DNA of 64,000 bases from Campylobacter concisus (GTDB lineage Bacteria > Campylobacterota > Campylobacteria > Campylobacterales > Campylobacteraceae): the NCBI RefSeq assembly GCF_003048375.1, contig NZ_CP021642.1, positions 1-64,000 of the forward strand, in the 5' to 3' direction. The translations under genes and the position numbers were made by a program. The notes beneath the pieces were generated by a model, which searched no databases, was not told where the DNA came from, and worked only from the letters and a program-made list of their open reading frames with translations. This document shows, in pieces, positions 28,945 to 38,053 of the stretch; position 1 is the first letter of the stretch, and each line of letters begins with the position of its first letter.

Positions 28945-29991
28945 ATGAAAAATATAAAAAACATAAAGCTAAAACAAAATGCTACTATAAAGGAAGCTTT
29001 GGGGATTATAGATAGCGGAGCTATGCAGATAGCTTTAGTTGTTGATGACAATGATAAGCTTCTTGGGACACTAACAGATGGCGATATAAGAAGGGGTATA
29101 TTAAGAGGACTGGACCTTGATAGCTCTATAGAGACGATCGTTTTTAAAGAGCCGGCTGTTGCAAAAATTTCTAGTACAAAAGAGGAAATTTTAAAGATAG
29201 CGTTATCTAAAAAACTTCACCAGATACCAATAGTAGATGATAATGGAATAGTTTTAGACTTAAAAGAGATAGAAGAGCTTGTTGAGCCAAAGATTAAGAC
29301 AAATAGAGTTATTTTGATGGTAGGAGGTCTTGGTACTAGACTTAGACCACTCACGCAAGATATGCCAAAGCCGATGTTAAAAGTCGGAAATAAACCAATC
29401 CTTCAAACGATAGTCGATAAATTTGCAGAGTATGGCTTTGTAAATATCACGATGTGTGTAAATTTTAATGCCAGTATCATTAGGGACTATTTTGGCGACG
29501 GAAAAGAATTTGGCGTAAATATAGATTACGTTTTAGAGCAAAAAAGGATGGGCACAGCAGGGGCGTTAAGCTTGCTAAAAGAGCGTCCAAGTGAGCCATT
29601 TTTTGTTATGAACGGTGATCTTCTTACAAATGTAAATTTCGAGCATATTTTTAACTATCACACGCTACATAAAGCCACAGCCACAATGTGCGTCAGAGAG
29701 TACGACTATGAGGTACCTTACGGCGTGGTAAAGATGAATGATAATAAAATAACTGCTATCGCAGAAAAACCAGTGCAGAAATTTTTTGTAAGTGCTGGGA
29801 TATATATGCTCTCACCTGAAATTTTAGATCTTATTCCACAAGATGAGTTTTACGACATGCCTGTGCTATTTGAAAAGCTTATAAAATTAAGTAAAAATGT
29901 TATATCATTCCCGATCAGAGAGTATTGGCTTGACATCGGACGTATGGAAGAATATCAAAGAGCAAATGAAGAGTATAAAGAAGTTTTTTAA
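28945..29991 (+). CDS. ptmE: PtmE-like CBS-domain sugar nucleotidyltransferase
   Basis: The protein has 348 residues. Two CBS motifs (residues about 5-115) precede a nucleotidyltransferase with GGLGTRLRPLTQDMPKPML, MGTAGALSLL, MNGDLLTNVNF and YWLDIGRMEEYQ. In C. jejuni PtmE is the glucosamine-1-phosphate guanylyltransferase that makes the GDP-sugar start of legionaminic acid. Its place between legG and legF supports the same role here. TAATG joins it to the next gene. Confidence 0.87.
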   Translation: MKNIKNIKLKQNATIKEALGIIDSGAMQIALVVDDNDKLLGTLTDGDIRRGILRGLDLDSSIETIVFKEPAVAKISSTKEEILKIALSKKLHQIPIVDDNGIVLDLKEIEELVEPKIKTNRVILMVGGLGTRLRPLTQDMPKPMLKVGNKPILQTIVDKFAEYGFVNITMCVNFNASIIRDYFGDGKEFGVNIDYVLEQKRMGTAGALSLLKERPSEPFFVMNGDLLTNVNFEHIFNYHTLHKATATMCVREYDYEVPYGVVKMNDNKITAIAEKPVQKFFVSAGIYMLSPEILDLIPQDEFYDMPVLFEKLIKLSKNVISFPIREYWLDIGRMEEYQRANEEYKEVF

Positions 29992-30710
29992 TGTATAAAA
30001 ATAATAGTTTTTTAGCAATTGTACCGGCAAGAGGAGGCAGTAAGGGTTTGCCTGGAAAAAACATTAAAGAATTATGCGGAAAGCCACTTGTTGCGTGGAG
30101 CATAGAGGCTGGACTAAAAAGTAAATATGTAGATGAGGTCATGGTTAGCACTGACGATGAGAAAATTGCAGAAATTTCAAAAAAGTATGGCGCAAATGTC
30201 CCATTTTTAAGACCAAGTGAGTTGGCAAGTGATACCGCCACAACCTTTGATGCTGTAAAACACACTATAGATTATTATAAAAATGAATTAAAAAAAGAGT
30301 TTGACTATATCGTTTTATTAGAGCCTACATCGCCTTTGAGAGAAGTTTGTGATATAGATATGATGATAGAAAAAATCATAGATAATCAAAAAAAATTTGA
30401 CTCAATATCTAGTATAGGGGAAGTGCACGAGCATCCATCTATCATGAAGAAAATTGTAGAAAATGATTCTATTGTACCATTTTGCAAGGAGCTCGAATTT
30501 ACTACAAGGCGACAGGACAACGAAAAGGCATATTTTCCTTACGGGGTTGCTTATATAGTTAAAATAAAAAATTTCATAGAAGAAAAAACATTTTATACAC
30601 AAAGAAATACTTTTTATGAGATAAAGAGATATCAATGCTATGAAATAGATGATATATATGATTTTTTAGCAATCGAAAATATAATGAAATACGAATGGAG
30701 GTTGAAATGA
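29991..30710 (+). CDS. legF: CMP-legionaminic acid synthetase (NeuA family)
   Basis: LegF (PtmB in C. jejuni) activates legionaminic acid with CTP. It has 239 residues. The motifs are AIVPARGGSKGLPGKNI, VSTDDEKIAEIS, LLEPTSPLR and EIDDIYDFLAIE. From here rightward codon use becomes clearly more AT-rich. The stop overlaps the next gene's ATG (ATGA). Confidence 0.92.
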   Translation: MYKNNSFLAIVPARGGSKGLPGKNIKELCGKPLVAWSIEAGLKSKYVDEVMVSTDDEKIAEISKKYGANVPFLRPSELASDTATTFDAVKHTIDYYKNELKKEFDYIVLLEPTSPLREVCDIDMMIEKIIDNQKKFDSISSIGEVHEHPSIMKKIVENDSIVPFCKELEFTTRRQDNEKAYFPYGVAYIVKIKNFIEEKTFYTQRNTFYEIKRYQCYEIDDIYDFLAIENIMKYEWRLK

Positions 30711-31732
30711 ATTTTTTAGTAATCGGTCTGGGTTCAATGGGCAAGAGAAGGATTAGAAATTTAATTGCGCTTGGTTATAAAGATAGTATTGCTGGTTTTG
30801 AGCCAAGAGATGATAGAAGGAGTGAAGTAGAAAGAAAATATAATATTAAAACTTTTGATAGCCTTGAAAAAGCAATGGCTGAATTTGTTCCAGATGTATT
30901 CATAGTATCTACTCCACCAAATATGCATATGCATTATGCATATTTGGCTGAAAAAAACAATATTAACTGTTTTATAGAAGCCTCTGTTGTTGAAGCTGAA
31001 AAAATTTTAGAATTGTCAAAAAGAATAAAAGATAAAAAAATTTTAATAGCACCATCTTGCACAATGAAATATTATCCTATTTCAATAAGAATAAAAGAGT
31101 TAGTTAATAAAAAAGTAATAGGTAAAATCCTTAATTATAACTATCAAACCGGTCAGTATTTGCCAGATTGGCACCCTTGGGAAAAAATAGAAGATTTTTA
31201 TGTTTCAAATTCTGATACCGGTGGTTGTAGGGAAATAGTTCCATTTGAATTGACATGGTTAAATGATATTTTCGGTGACTCTACACCACTGGCGTGTGTG
31301 AGAAAAAAAATAACAGATATTAATGCTAATATAGATGATATATATCATTGTATTTTAGAACATTCAAATAATGTATTAGGAAATTTAACTATTGAAGTAG
31401 TATCAAGACCTAGAGCTACTAGAGAAATGAGAATATTGGGTTCAGATGGTGAGATAGTTTATAGTGCAGATAATAATGAACTCAGATATATAAATACCAA
31501 TATGAATAATTGGAATAGGACAAAATTTGGTACAGGAACAGTAGAAAGCGGATATATTAATCCGGAGGAGCCATATATTAATGAGTTAAAAGATTATATA
31601 AATGGTATAAAAGAGGTTAAAAACGGAGAGGTGTTGACATACCCAAATAGGCTAGAAGATGATTATAGAGTATTGCAGAACTTATATAGACTAGAAGAAA
31701 TAAGCGAGGGAAGACATGACTTATCAAGATAG
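30707..31732 (+). CDS. Gfo/Idh/MocA-family oxidoreductase
   Basis: The protein has 341 residues. The N-terminal Rossmann motif is LVIGLGSMGKRRIRNL, followed by VFIVSTPPNMHMHYA and a Gfo/Idh C-terminal fold (SDTGGCREIVPFELTWL). I start at ATG 30707, five bases after GGAGG and overlapping the legF stop; an ATG at 30695 is in frame but has no ribosome site. Such enzymes oxidise or reduce sugar carbons with NAD(P). It opens a five-gene module that probably modifies or supplies the nonulosonate pathway; the substrate is unknown. The C. jejuni gene at this place is ptmF, but equivalence is not proven. Confidence 0.78.
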   Translation: MNFLVIGLGSMGKRRIRNLIALGYKDSIAGFEPRDDRRSEVERKYNIKTFDSLEKAMAEFVPDVFIVSTPPNMHMHYAYLAEKNNINCFIEASVVEAEKILELSKRIKDKKILIAPSCTMKYYPISIRIKELVNKKVIGKILNYNYQTGQYLPDWHPWEKIEDFYVSNSDTGGCREIVPFELTWLNDIFGDSTPLACVRKKITDINANIDDIYHCILEHSNNVLGNLTIEVVSRPRATREMRILGSDGEIVYSADNNELRYINTNMNNWNRTKFGTGTVESGYINPEEPYINELKDYINGIKEVKNGEVLTYPNRLEDDYRVLQNLYRLEEISEGRHDLSR

Positions 31733-33008
31733 ATTATTAAAAGCAATACCTGGCGGTGCGCATACTTATAGCAGAGGGTTTGATCAGTATCCAGCCAATG
31801 CTCCACAAATTTTAAAAAGAGGGAAAGGCGCATATGTATATGACGAAAATGGTAGAGAATTTTTGGACTATGGAATGGCGCTTAGGGCTGTAAATTTAGG
31901 CTACGCGAATGAAGAAATAAACAAAGCTGCGATCGAGCAAATAGAATTTGGAAACAATCTAACTAAGCCTAGTATGATTGAGCTAGAGGCCGCTGAATTA
32001 TTAATAGATATGATAGATAGTGTTGATATGGTTAAATTTACTAAAAATGGCTCAACAGCAACAACAGCAGCTATCAAACTTAGTAGAGCATACACTGGAA
32101 GGGAGCTGGTTGCAAGATGCGCAGAGCACCCATTTTTTAGCTATGATGACTGGTTTATTGGCTCAACGCAACTTACCAAGGGCATACCGCAAAAGGACAC
32201 TGAAGGCACAAAAACATTTGGCTACAACAACATTGAAAGCTTAGAGAGGCTTTTTGATGAATTTCCTAATCAAATAGCTTGTGTGATTTTAGAGCCAGCT
32301 GCGACAGAACACCCAAAAGATAACTTTTTACATAAAGTAAGAGACCTGTGTCATAAAAATGGAGCAGTATTTATACTTGACGAGATGATAACTGGCTTTA
32401 GATGGCATTTAAAAGGGGCTCAATATTATTATGATATTAAGCCTGATTTGTGCACTTTTGGAAAGGCAATGGCAAATGGATTTTCAGTTGCGGCTATAGC
32501 CGGAAAAAGAGAGATAATGCAGCTTGGCAGCATAGAATTTGAAGGAAAAGAGAGAGTCTTTTTGCTATCAACAACACATGGTGCAGAGATGAGTGGCTTA
32601 GGTGCTTTTGTTGCGGCTATGAAATTTATGAAAGAACATAATGTGGTTGAGTATATTTGGAACTATGGCACAAGACTAATCTCTATAATAAATGAGCTTG
32701 CAAAAAAATATGAAATTGAAAGAAATTTCGTAGCAGGCGGGATCGAGTGCAGCCCGTACTATTTGACCTTTGATAAAAATGGTCAAAATTCTTTAGGGCT
32801 AAGAACTCTTTTTTCTCAAGAAATGATCAAAAATGGTGTGCTTATTCCTTGGGTGGCACTTTCTTATGCTCACGGAGAAAATGAACTTACAAAGACTAAA
32901 AACGCACTAGAAAAAACTTTTGAAGTTTATAGAAAGGCAGTTAATGAGGGATATGAAAGATATTTAGTAGGTAGCCCTATCAAGCCAGTGTTTAGAAAAT
33001 TTAATTAA
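31716..33008 (+). CDS. Class III (HemL-like) PLP aminotransferase
   Basis: The protein has 430 residues. The start PGGAHTYSRGFDQYP, FLDYGMALRAVNLGY, KFTKNGSTATTAAIKLSRAYTGR, FILDEMITGFRW and the PLP lysine in TFGKAMANGFSVAA near residue 249 place it with glutamate-1-semialdehyde aminotransferase relatives. Its glycan-locus context and the overlap with the oxidoreductase argue for a sugar-modifying aminotransferase rather than haem synthesis. It may use the keto product of the preceding oxidoreductase. Confidence 0.82.
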   Translation: MTYQDRLLKAIPGGAHTYSRGFDQYPANAPQILKRGKGAYVYDENGREFLDYGMALRAVNLGYANEEINKAAIEQIEFGNNLTKPSMIELEAAELLIDMIDSVDMVKFTKNGSTATTAAIKLSRAYTGRELVARCAEHPFFSYDDWFIGSTQLTKGIPQKDTEGTKTFGYNNIESLERLFDEFPNQIACVILEPAATEHPKDNFLHKVRDLCHKNGAVFILDEMITGFRWHLKGAQYYYDIKPDLCTFGKAMANGFSVAAIAGKREIMQLGSIEFEGKERVFLLSTTHGAEMSGLGAFVAAMKFMKEHNVVEYIWNYGTRLISIINELAKKYEIERNFVAGGIECSPYYLTFDKNGQNSLGLRTLFSQEMIKNGVLIPWVALSYAHGENELTKTKNALEKTFEVYRKAVNEGYERYLVGSPIKPVFRKFN

Positions 33009-33019
33009 GGGAGAGTAAA

Positions 33020-33577
33020 ATGATATTGGAAAATGAAATAATACAACTAAGACCATATATTTTAGAAAAAGATAATTTGACCCTAAGAGGGCAATATTTA
33101 GAATGGATACAAGATTACAATAATATAGAATATATTAATTCGATATCATTGCTAATGAATGATAGTTTAGATTTTATAGAAAATAGTTTTAATAGGTTCG
33201 CATCAAAAAATTCTCAGGGCTTTTTTATTTATCATAAAGGTAGTAAAAAATTTCTTGGTACAGTAAAACTAGACAAAATTGATTTTTTTAGGCAATCTGG
33301 AGAATTTGGCATAATGATTGGAGAGCAAGACTTCAAACGTCAAAACATAGGTACATTTTCAATGGGGTTAATTTTAGACTATTCTTTTAGAATACTTGGC
33401 CTACATAGGATATGGGGAGGGTGTGCTACAAATAATACTGGTATGCGAAAACTTTTTGAGAAATTTAATTTTAAAGAAGAGGGCAGACAAAGAGAAAGTA
33501 TTTATGTTAATGGTGTTCATCAAGATGGTGTCTTTTATGGGCTATTAAGGAAAGAATGGAAGGATGAAATAAGATGA
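33020..33577 (+). CDS. GNAT-family N-acetyltransferase
   Basis: The protein has 185 residues. The RimJ/RimL-type fold shows LRPYILEKDNL at the start, GEFGIMIGEQDFKRQNIGTF (acetyl-CoA loop region), GLHRIWGGCATNNTGMRKLFEKFNF and YVNGVHQDGVFYGLLRKEW near the end. It follows the aminotransferase by 11 bases and could acylate the new amino group. It ends in an ATGA overlap with the amidotransferase. Confidence 0.8.
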   Translation: MILENEIIQLRPYILEKDNLTLRGQYLEWIQDYNNIEYINSISLLMNDSLDFIENSFNRFASKNSQGFFIYHKGSKKFLGTVKLDKIDFFRQSGEFGIMIGEQDFKRQNIGTFSMGLILDYSFRILGLHRIWGGCATNNTGMRKLFEKFNFKEEGRQRESIYVNGVHQDGVFYGLLRKEWKDEIR

Positions 33578-34701
33578 GTAAAATTTTTTGGTGCAAAAAG
33601 TGCTTGAATATGTCTACTAGACCGAGAATTGAATTTAATGAAGATCAAATTTGCAATGCTTGTCAATGGAGTGAAGAAAAAAAATCTTTAAATTGGGATA
33701 ATCGAAAAAAAGAATTGATAGAAATAATAAATAAACATAAAAAATCTAATGGTCAATACGATTGTATTGTTCCAGTTAGTGGCGGAAAGGATAGTTCTTA
33801 TGTTTCATATAAGTTGAAATATGAATATGGTTTAAATCCTTTGACTGTAACGGTAAAGCCTGGAATAGTTTTTGATATTGGAGAAGAAAATCTAACAAAT
33901 TTTATATCCTCGGGGTATGATAATATTACAATAAGACCAAATTTGAAAGTTTTAAAACAAGTTGATAAAATTGGACTTATTGAGTTTGGAAGACCAATGC
34001 TAGGGTGGCAAACAATTATACAAGCTTTTATCCCAAAAATAGCAAGAAAATTTAATATACAAATGATTTTTTATGGTGAAAATGGAGAAATAGAATATGG
34101 AGGTTCTACTAAAAACAAGAACGTGCCGTATGGAAGTTTTGAATTTGTTAAAAATATTTTGTTATCAGATACATACAATAGAATACTTAATAGTGGAATA
34201 GATAAAAATGACTTGGAAATGTATAAATTTGACGAGGATTTTATTCTTGGTAAAAGTAATGTGCTAAGTCTATATTGGTCTTATTTTGAACCTTGGGATT
34301 CATATAGAAATTTTAAAATAGCAGAAAAATATTGTGGTCTTGCTAGTAAGAAATCTCAGGAAGGCTCTACCTATAACGATTATTCACAAAACGACACAAG
34401 TTTATATGATTTACATACATATCTAATGTATTTAAAATTTGGTTTTGGCAGAGCTTCGCAGGACGCGGGTATTGATATTAGAAGAGGCGCTATTTCTAGA
34501 AAAGAAGCAATAGAGTTAGTGATTAAATACGATGGTATATTCCCAGAAATATATTTAGATGGGTATTTAAAGTATTACGATTTAACAAAGGAAGAGTTTA
34601 ATAATATTATAGATAAATGGGCTAACAAAGATCTGTTCTTTAAAAGAGATGGTGTATGGACCCCTAAATTTGAAGTTGGAAAAGATTTTCAAATAGGTTA
34701 A
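33574..34701 (+). CDS. N-acetyl-sugar amidotransferase, PtmG/PseA/WbpG-like
   Basis: The protein has 375 residues. A zinc-type Cys set (Cys7, Cys10, Cys27, Cys30) precedes the ATP-pyrophosphatase loop PVSGGKDSSYV (SGGKDS at 69-74). The family converts an N-acetyl group on a nonulosonate to an acetamidino group. C. jejuni PtmG (Cj1324) is needed for acetamidino-legionaminic acid on flagellin. Some members depend on HisH/HisF-like ammonia-supplying partners; none is seen in this window. Confidence 0.83.
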   Translation: MSKIFWCKKCLNMSTRPRIEFNEDQICNACQWSEEKKSLNWDNRKKELIEIINKHKKSNGQYDCIVPVSGGKDSSYVSYKLKYEYGLNPLTVTVKPGIVFDIGEENLTNFISSGYDNITIRPNLKVLKQVDKIGLIEFGRPMLGWQTIIQAFIPKIARKFNIQMIFYGENGEIEYGGSTKNKNVPYGSFEFVKNILLSDTYNRILNSGIDKNDLEMYKFDEDFILGKSNVLSLYWSYFEPWDSYRNFKIAEKYCGLASKKSQEGSTYNDYSQNDTSLYDLHTYLMYLKFGFGRASQDAGIDIRRGAISRKEAIELVIKYDGIFPEIYLDGYLKYYDLTKEEFNNIIDKWANKDLFFKRDGVWTPKFEVGKDFQIG

Positions 34702-34925
34702 TATATAAATCATTAGCTTTTTTAAGAGTATTTTAATAAAAATGATTTAATTGGTAAGTATTTTGGGCTTAAAATCGTTTTTAAACCTAAAACTTTATGC
34801 TGTCATTAAAATTTAAGTAAAAATTATATCCGTGCTAAGAGTTGAATTTAAAAATATACATAGAGTTTCGATAAAATATTAAAACATATTAATGTAACAA
34901 AAGAACTTTATAAGGAGACATGATA

Positions 34926-35696
34926 ATGCTTAAAGACAAGGTTGTAGTTGTAACTGGTGGAGCTGGACTTATTGGTAAAGAATTTATAAAAGCTATTGTT
35001 GAAAACAACGGCATAGCTATTATCGCGGATATAAATGAAAAAATAGGACAAGAGGCAAAAGAGGCGCTATCTAAAGAGCTAAATTCAAAAAATATAGACT
35101 TTGTAAAACTTGACATCACGTCTAAAGACTCTTTGGAAGCTTGTATAAAATATTTGCATGATAAGTATAAAAGGATAGATGCATTAGTAAATAATGCGTA
35201 CCCTCGAAACAAGAACTATGGAAGGCACTTTTTTGATGTTGAGTATAGTGACTTTATAGAAAATTTGGGACTAAATTTGGGTGGTTATTTTGCCGTATCT
35301 CAGCATTTTGCAAGATACTTTAAAGAGCAAGGATATGGAAATATCGTAAATATATGCTCGATCTATGGCGTGGTTGCTCCAAAATTTGAAATATATAAGA
35401 ACACAACAATGACTATGCCGGTTGAATATGCTGCCATAAAATCAGGGCTTATACACCTTACTAAATATATGGCAAAGTATTTTAAAGGGATGAACATCAA
35501 GGTAAATGCGCTAAGTCCTGGCGGTATATTTGATAACCAGCCAGAGCCTTTTTTGGAGAAATATAAAGATCAGTGCCTAAACAAGGGTATGTTAAACAAT
35601 AGTGACTTAAAAGGCACCTTGGTTTATCTGCTGAGTGATATGAGTAGATATGTAAATGGGCAAAATATTGTAGTTGATGATGGGTTTAGTTTATGA
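34926..35696 (+). CDS. ptmA: PtmA-like short-chain dehydrogenase
   Basis: The protein has 256 residues. The SDR motif TGGAGLIGKEF is near the start, then NNAYPRN, the catalytic Ser/Tyr/Lys in NICSIYG and EYAAIKSG, and ALSPGGIFDN. I use the ATG at 34926, eight bases after AAGGAG, rather than the ATG at 34920. C. jejuni PtmA takes part in flagellin glycan synthesis in the legionaminate group. A 218-base spacer with a GATAAAAT-like -10 near 34869 separates it from the amidotransferase gene, so it may have its own promoter. Confidence 0.82.
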   Translation: MLKDKVVVVTGGAGLIGKEFIKAIVENNGIAIIADINEKIGQEAKEALSKELNSKNIDFVKLDITSKDSLEACIKYLHDKYKRIDALVNNAYPRNKNYGRHFFDVEYSDFIENLGLNLGGYFAVSQHFARYFKEQGYGNIVNICSIYGVVAPKFEIYKNTTMTMPVEYAAIKSGLIHLTKYMAKYFKGMNIKVNALSPGGIFDNQPEPFLEKYKDQCLNKGMLNNSDLKGTLVYLLSDMSRYVNGQNIVVDDGFSL

Positions 35697-37342
35697 AGAT
35701 ACTTAAATATGTTAAACATATATTAAGCTTATCTAAAAGGGGAACTTTTTTAGATTATATTATTTATTATTTGAAGGCCATTCCAAAAGTTAAACAGCTT
35801 AAAAAAATTGATTTCTCAAATATAACTATATATTTTAAGGAAAACTCTAACTCTGTAAAATCAGATAGAAATGTCTTACTGGAATTTTTTTCTGATTATC
35901 CAGCAATGGTTCATAATATCTGCAATAGAAATTTACTTTTAGAAAACATAAAAAACACAAATAGCATTGCTTTACTCCAGCACAATTCTGATATTAAAAT
36001 GAAATACTTAGCAAGAGTATATGGCATAAATAAATTTACATCTGTGTATACATATAAAAATATTTTATATAGATATATGTCATTGATATTCCTAATTAAA
36101 AATTTTAAATTCTTTAAATATAAAAAAACATATGGCTGGAGCATAGTTTGTGAAGGGATTGAAATAGGTGACCTGATTTATGATCAGTTTTTAAGATTTT
36201 CAAATTTACCTACTTATAGAAAAATTGATTTAAGGTTTTTATTATATATATTTAATTCTATAATATTATTTTATAGATACAAAGATATATTGGTAGAAAA
36301 TAAAATTACTGATATTATTTTATCTCATGATGTGTATGCTGATTATGGGATATTTTTTAGAGTAGCTTACTTAGTTGATCCAGATATAAAATTTTATAAT
36401 GGTGATACAGTAAATCTTGGTTATTTGACTGTACAAAATGCCACAAAAGGTCATATTAAAAAGCCAAGAGTTCTTTATAAAAATGATACGGTAGCAATAT
36501 TTTCTAAATTTCCCAAAGAAGAATTATTAAAAGAATATGAGAATATTATGCTACTTAGAACTAGCGGGAAAAATTATAAAGATATTGATAATGCAAATGT
36601 ATACTTGAATACAGACATAAATAGCATTGAGGAATTAAAATCCAAATATGCAGTTCATCAAGAAGGTAAAAACTTTTTTGTATATTCGCATGCTTTTATT
36701 GATGCCGTTAGATATTTTGAAACTCTTTATTCGGATTATTACACTTGGTTATATGAGACTTTGATTTTATTGTCAAAAAAAACTTTAAAACATAATTTTT
36801 ACGTAAAAGCCCATCCTTCTGAACATTTTTATAAATGTGATGTTACTGTGAAAAGTGTTGTTGATGAAATAAATACTAAATATGGAGCCAAGTTTATTTA
36901 CCTGGATAAAAAAATAAATAATAATGTTGTATTTAAGTATGCAGACGCTTGTTTTACTTGCACTGGATCGATCGCTTTTGAAGCACCTTGCTTTGGTGTG
37001 CCAGTATTTACCGCATCAAATTTTATGGAAGAAGTAAAAACTACTATAAATTCTATGACTATAGATGAGTATAAGAGAAATTTGGAAACCATAGATAATT
37101 TACAAAGGCTTAGTGATGATGCAATAGAAAGAGCAAGATTGTATTTTATTTTATTTGATAAATATTTTCTGATAGATCTGGAAAATTCAATTAATGATGT
37201 TTTTGTGGATTCATATAAGCAGTATGAGTTTATAAATAGTAGTATTCTAAATAGTCCCAAAGTAACCGAACAAGTATTATTTAGAGCATTTAAACATACT
37301 GTGGCAAATAATTTTTTATATACCTATAGAAACGAAGTCTAA
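35693..37342 (+). CDS. KpsS/KpsC-like putative glycan transferase
   Basis: The protein has 549 residues. The N-terminal two thirds are poorly recognisable and AT-rich. The C-terminal part has FYVKAHPSEHFYK, FIYLDK, and CTGSIAFEAPCFGVPVFTASNFMEE, which resemble capsule-polysaccharide export and Kdo-transferase proteins with a GT-B fold. KpsC and KpsS use CMP-Kdo, so this could be the enzyme that transfers CMP-legionaminate, but that is inference. It overlaps ptmA by ATGA. Confidence 0.6.
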   Translation: MKILKYVKHILSLSKRGTFLDYIIYYLKAIPKVKQLKKIDFSNITIYFKENSNSVKSDRNVLLEFFSDYPAMVHNICNRNLLLENIKNTNSIALLQHNSDIKMKYLARVYGINKFTSVYTYKNILYRYMSLIFLIKNFKFFKYKKTYGWSIVCEGIEIGDLIYDQFLRFSNLPTYRKIDLRFLLYIFNSIILFYRYKDILVENKITDIILSHDVYADYGIFFRVAYLVDPDIKFYNGDTVNLGYLTVQNATKGHIKKPRVLYKNDTVAIFSKFPKEELLKEYENIMLLRTSGKNYKDIDNANVYLNTDINSIEELKSKYAVHQEGKNFFVYSHAFIDAVRYFETLYSDYYTWLYETLILLSKKTLKHNFYVKAHPSEHFYKCDVTVKSVVDEINTKYGAKFIYLDKKINNNVVFKYADACFTCTGSIAFEAPCFGVPVFTASNFMEEVKTTINSMTIDEYKRNLETIDNLQRLSDDAIERARLYFILFDKYFLIDLENSINDVFVDSYKQYEFINSSILNSPKVTEQVLFRAFKHTVANNFLYTYRNEV

Positions 37343-37363
37343 AAAAACAAAAAGGAGAATACG

Positions 37364-38053
37364 GTGACTAGAAAGATAATAGGGAAATTTATTCCTACAC
37401 GAATTAAAAAGCAATTGAATAATTTCAAAATATTGGCTTGTGATTATTCTCAATACCAAACCATACAAAACTGGGATTGTGTTGATAAATTCAGAAATAA
37501 AATACCTTGGTATACGTATCCCGCTATAGAATTCTTAAACACTTTTGATTTTTCTGAAAAATCTGTTTTTGAATTTGGAAGTGGTAACTCATCAATATAC
37601 TGGGCTAAAATGGCCAAAGATGTGGTTTCTGTTGAACATGATAAAGAATGGTTTGAAAAAGTAAATTCTAGTCTCAGTAGTAATCAAACTTTATTATATA
37701 GAGAAGATAGTGAAGAGTACGAAAAATCTATATTAGATTTTAATAAAAAATTTGATGTAGTTATAATAGATGGTATCAGAAGACCTCAATGCTCAAATTT
37801 AATTGAAAGATGTTTAAATTATCAATCGGAGGGGGGTATTGTGATATTAGATAATTCTGATTGGTTTAGAGAAACATCAAAATATTTAAGAGAAAAACTA
37901 GACCTTATAGAGATAGATTTTCATGGTTTTGGTCCTATAAATGATTATACTTGGACGACTTCCGTATTTATAACAAGAAATTTTAGATTTAAGCCAATTG
38001 ACAACATACAGCCTATTTTTTCTGTATCGGCCATTAAACAGAGCGGAGAATAA
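37364..38053 (+). CDS. Putative SAM-dependent methyltransferase
   Basis: The protein has 229 residues and a GTG start behind AAAGGAG. A class I methyltransferase SAM loop FEFGSGNSSIYWAK lies near residue 66, with VVSVEHDKEWFEKV and DVVIIDGIRRPQC behind it. The N-terminus is basic. It probably methylates a sugar of the locus. A G6 run (37831-37836) lies in the coding frame but is short for a phase-variable tract. Confidence 0.68.
   Translation: MTRKIIGKFIPTRIKKQLNNFKILACDYSQYQTIQNWDCVDKFRNKIPWYTYPAIEFLNTFDFSEKSVFEFGSGNSSIYWAKMAKDVVSVEHDKEWFEKVNSSLSSNQTLLYREDSEEYEKSILDFNKKFDVVIIDGIRRPQCSNLIERCLNYQSEGGIVILDNSDWFRETSKYLREKLDLIEIDFHGFGPINDYTWTTSVFITRNFRFKPIDNIQPIFSVSAIKQSGE

Noticed and set aside
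31716-33008. hemL (haem synthesis) annotation
   Set aside because: The sequence is of the class III family, but location inside the glycan operon and coupling to a sugar oxidoreductase make a haem role unlikely.
37831-37836. G6 run as a phase-variation tract
   Set aside because: Six G is below the length at which Campylobacter tracts usually vary, and the frame is intact.
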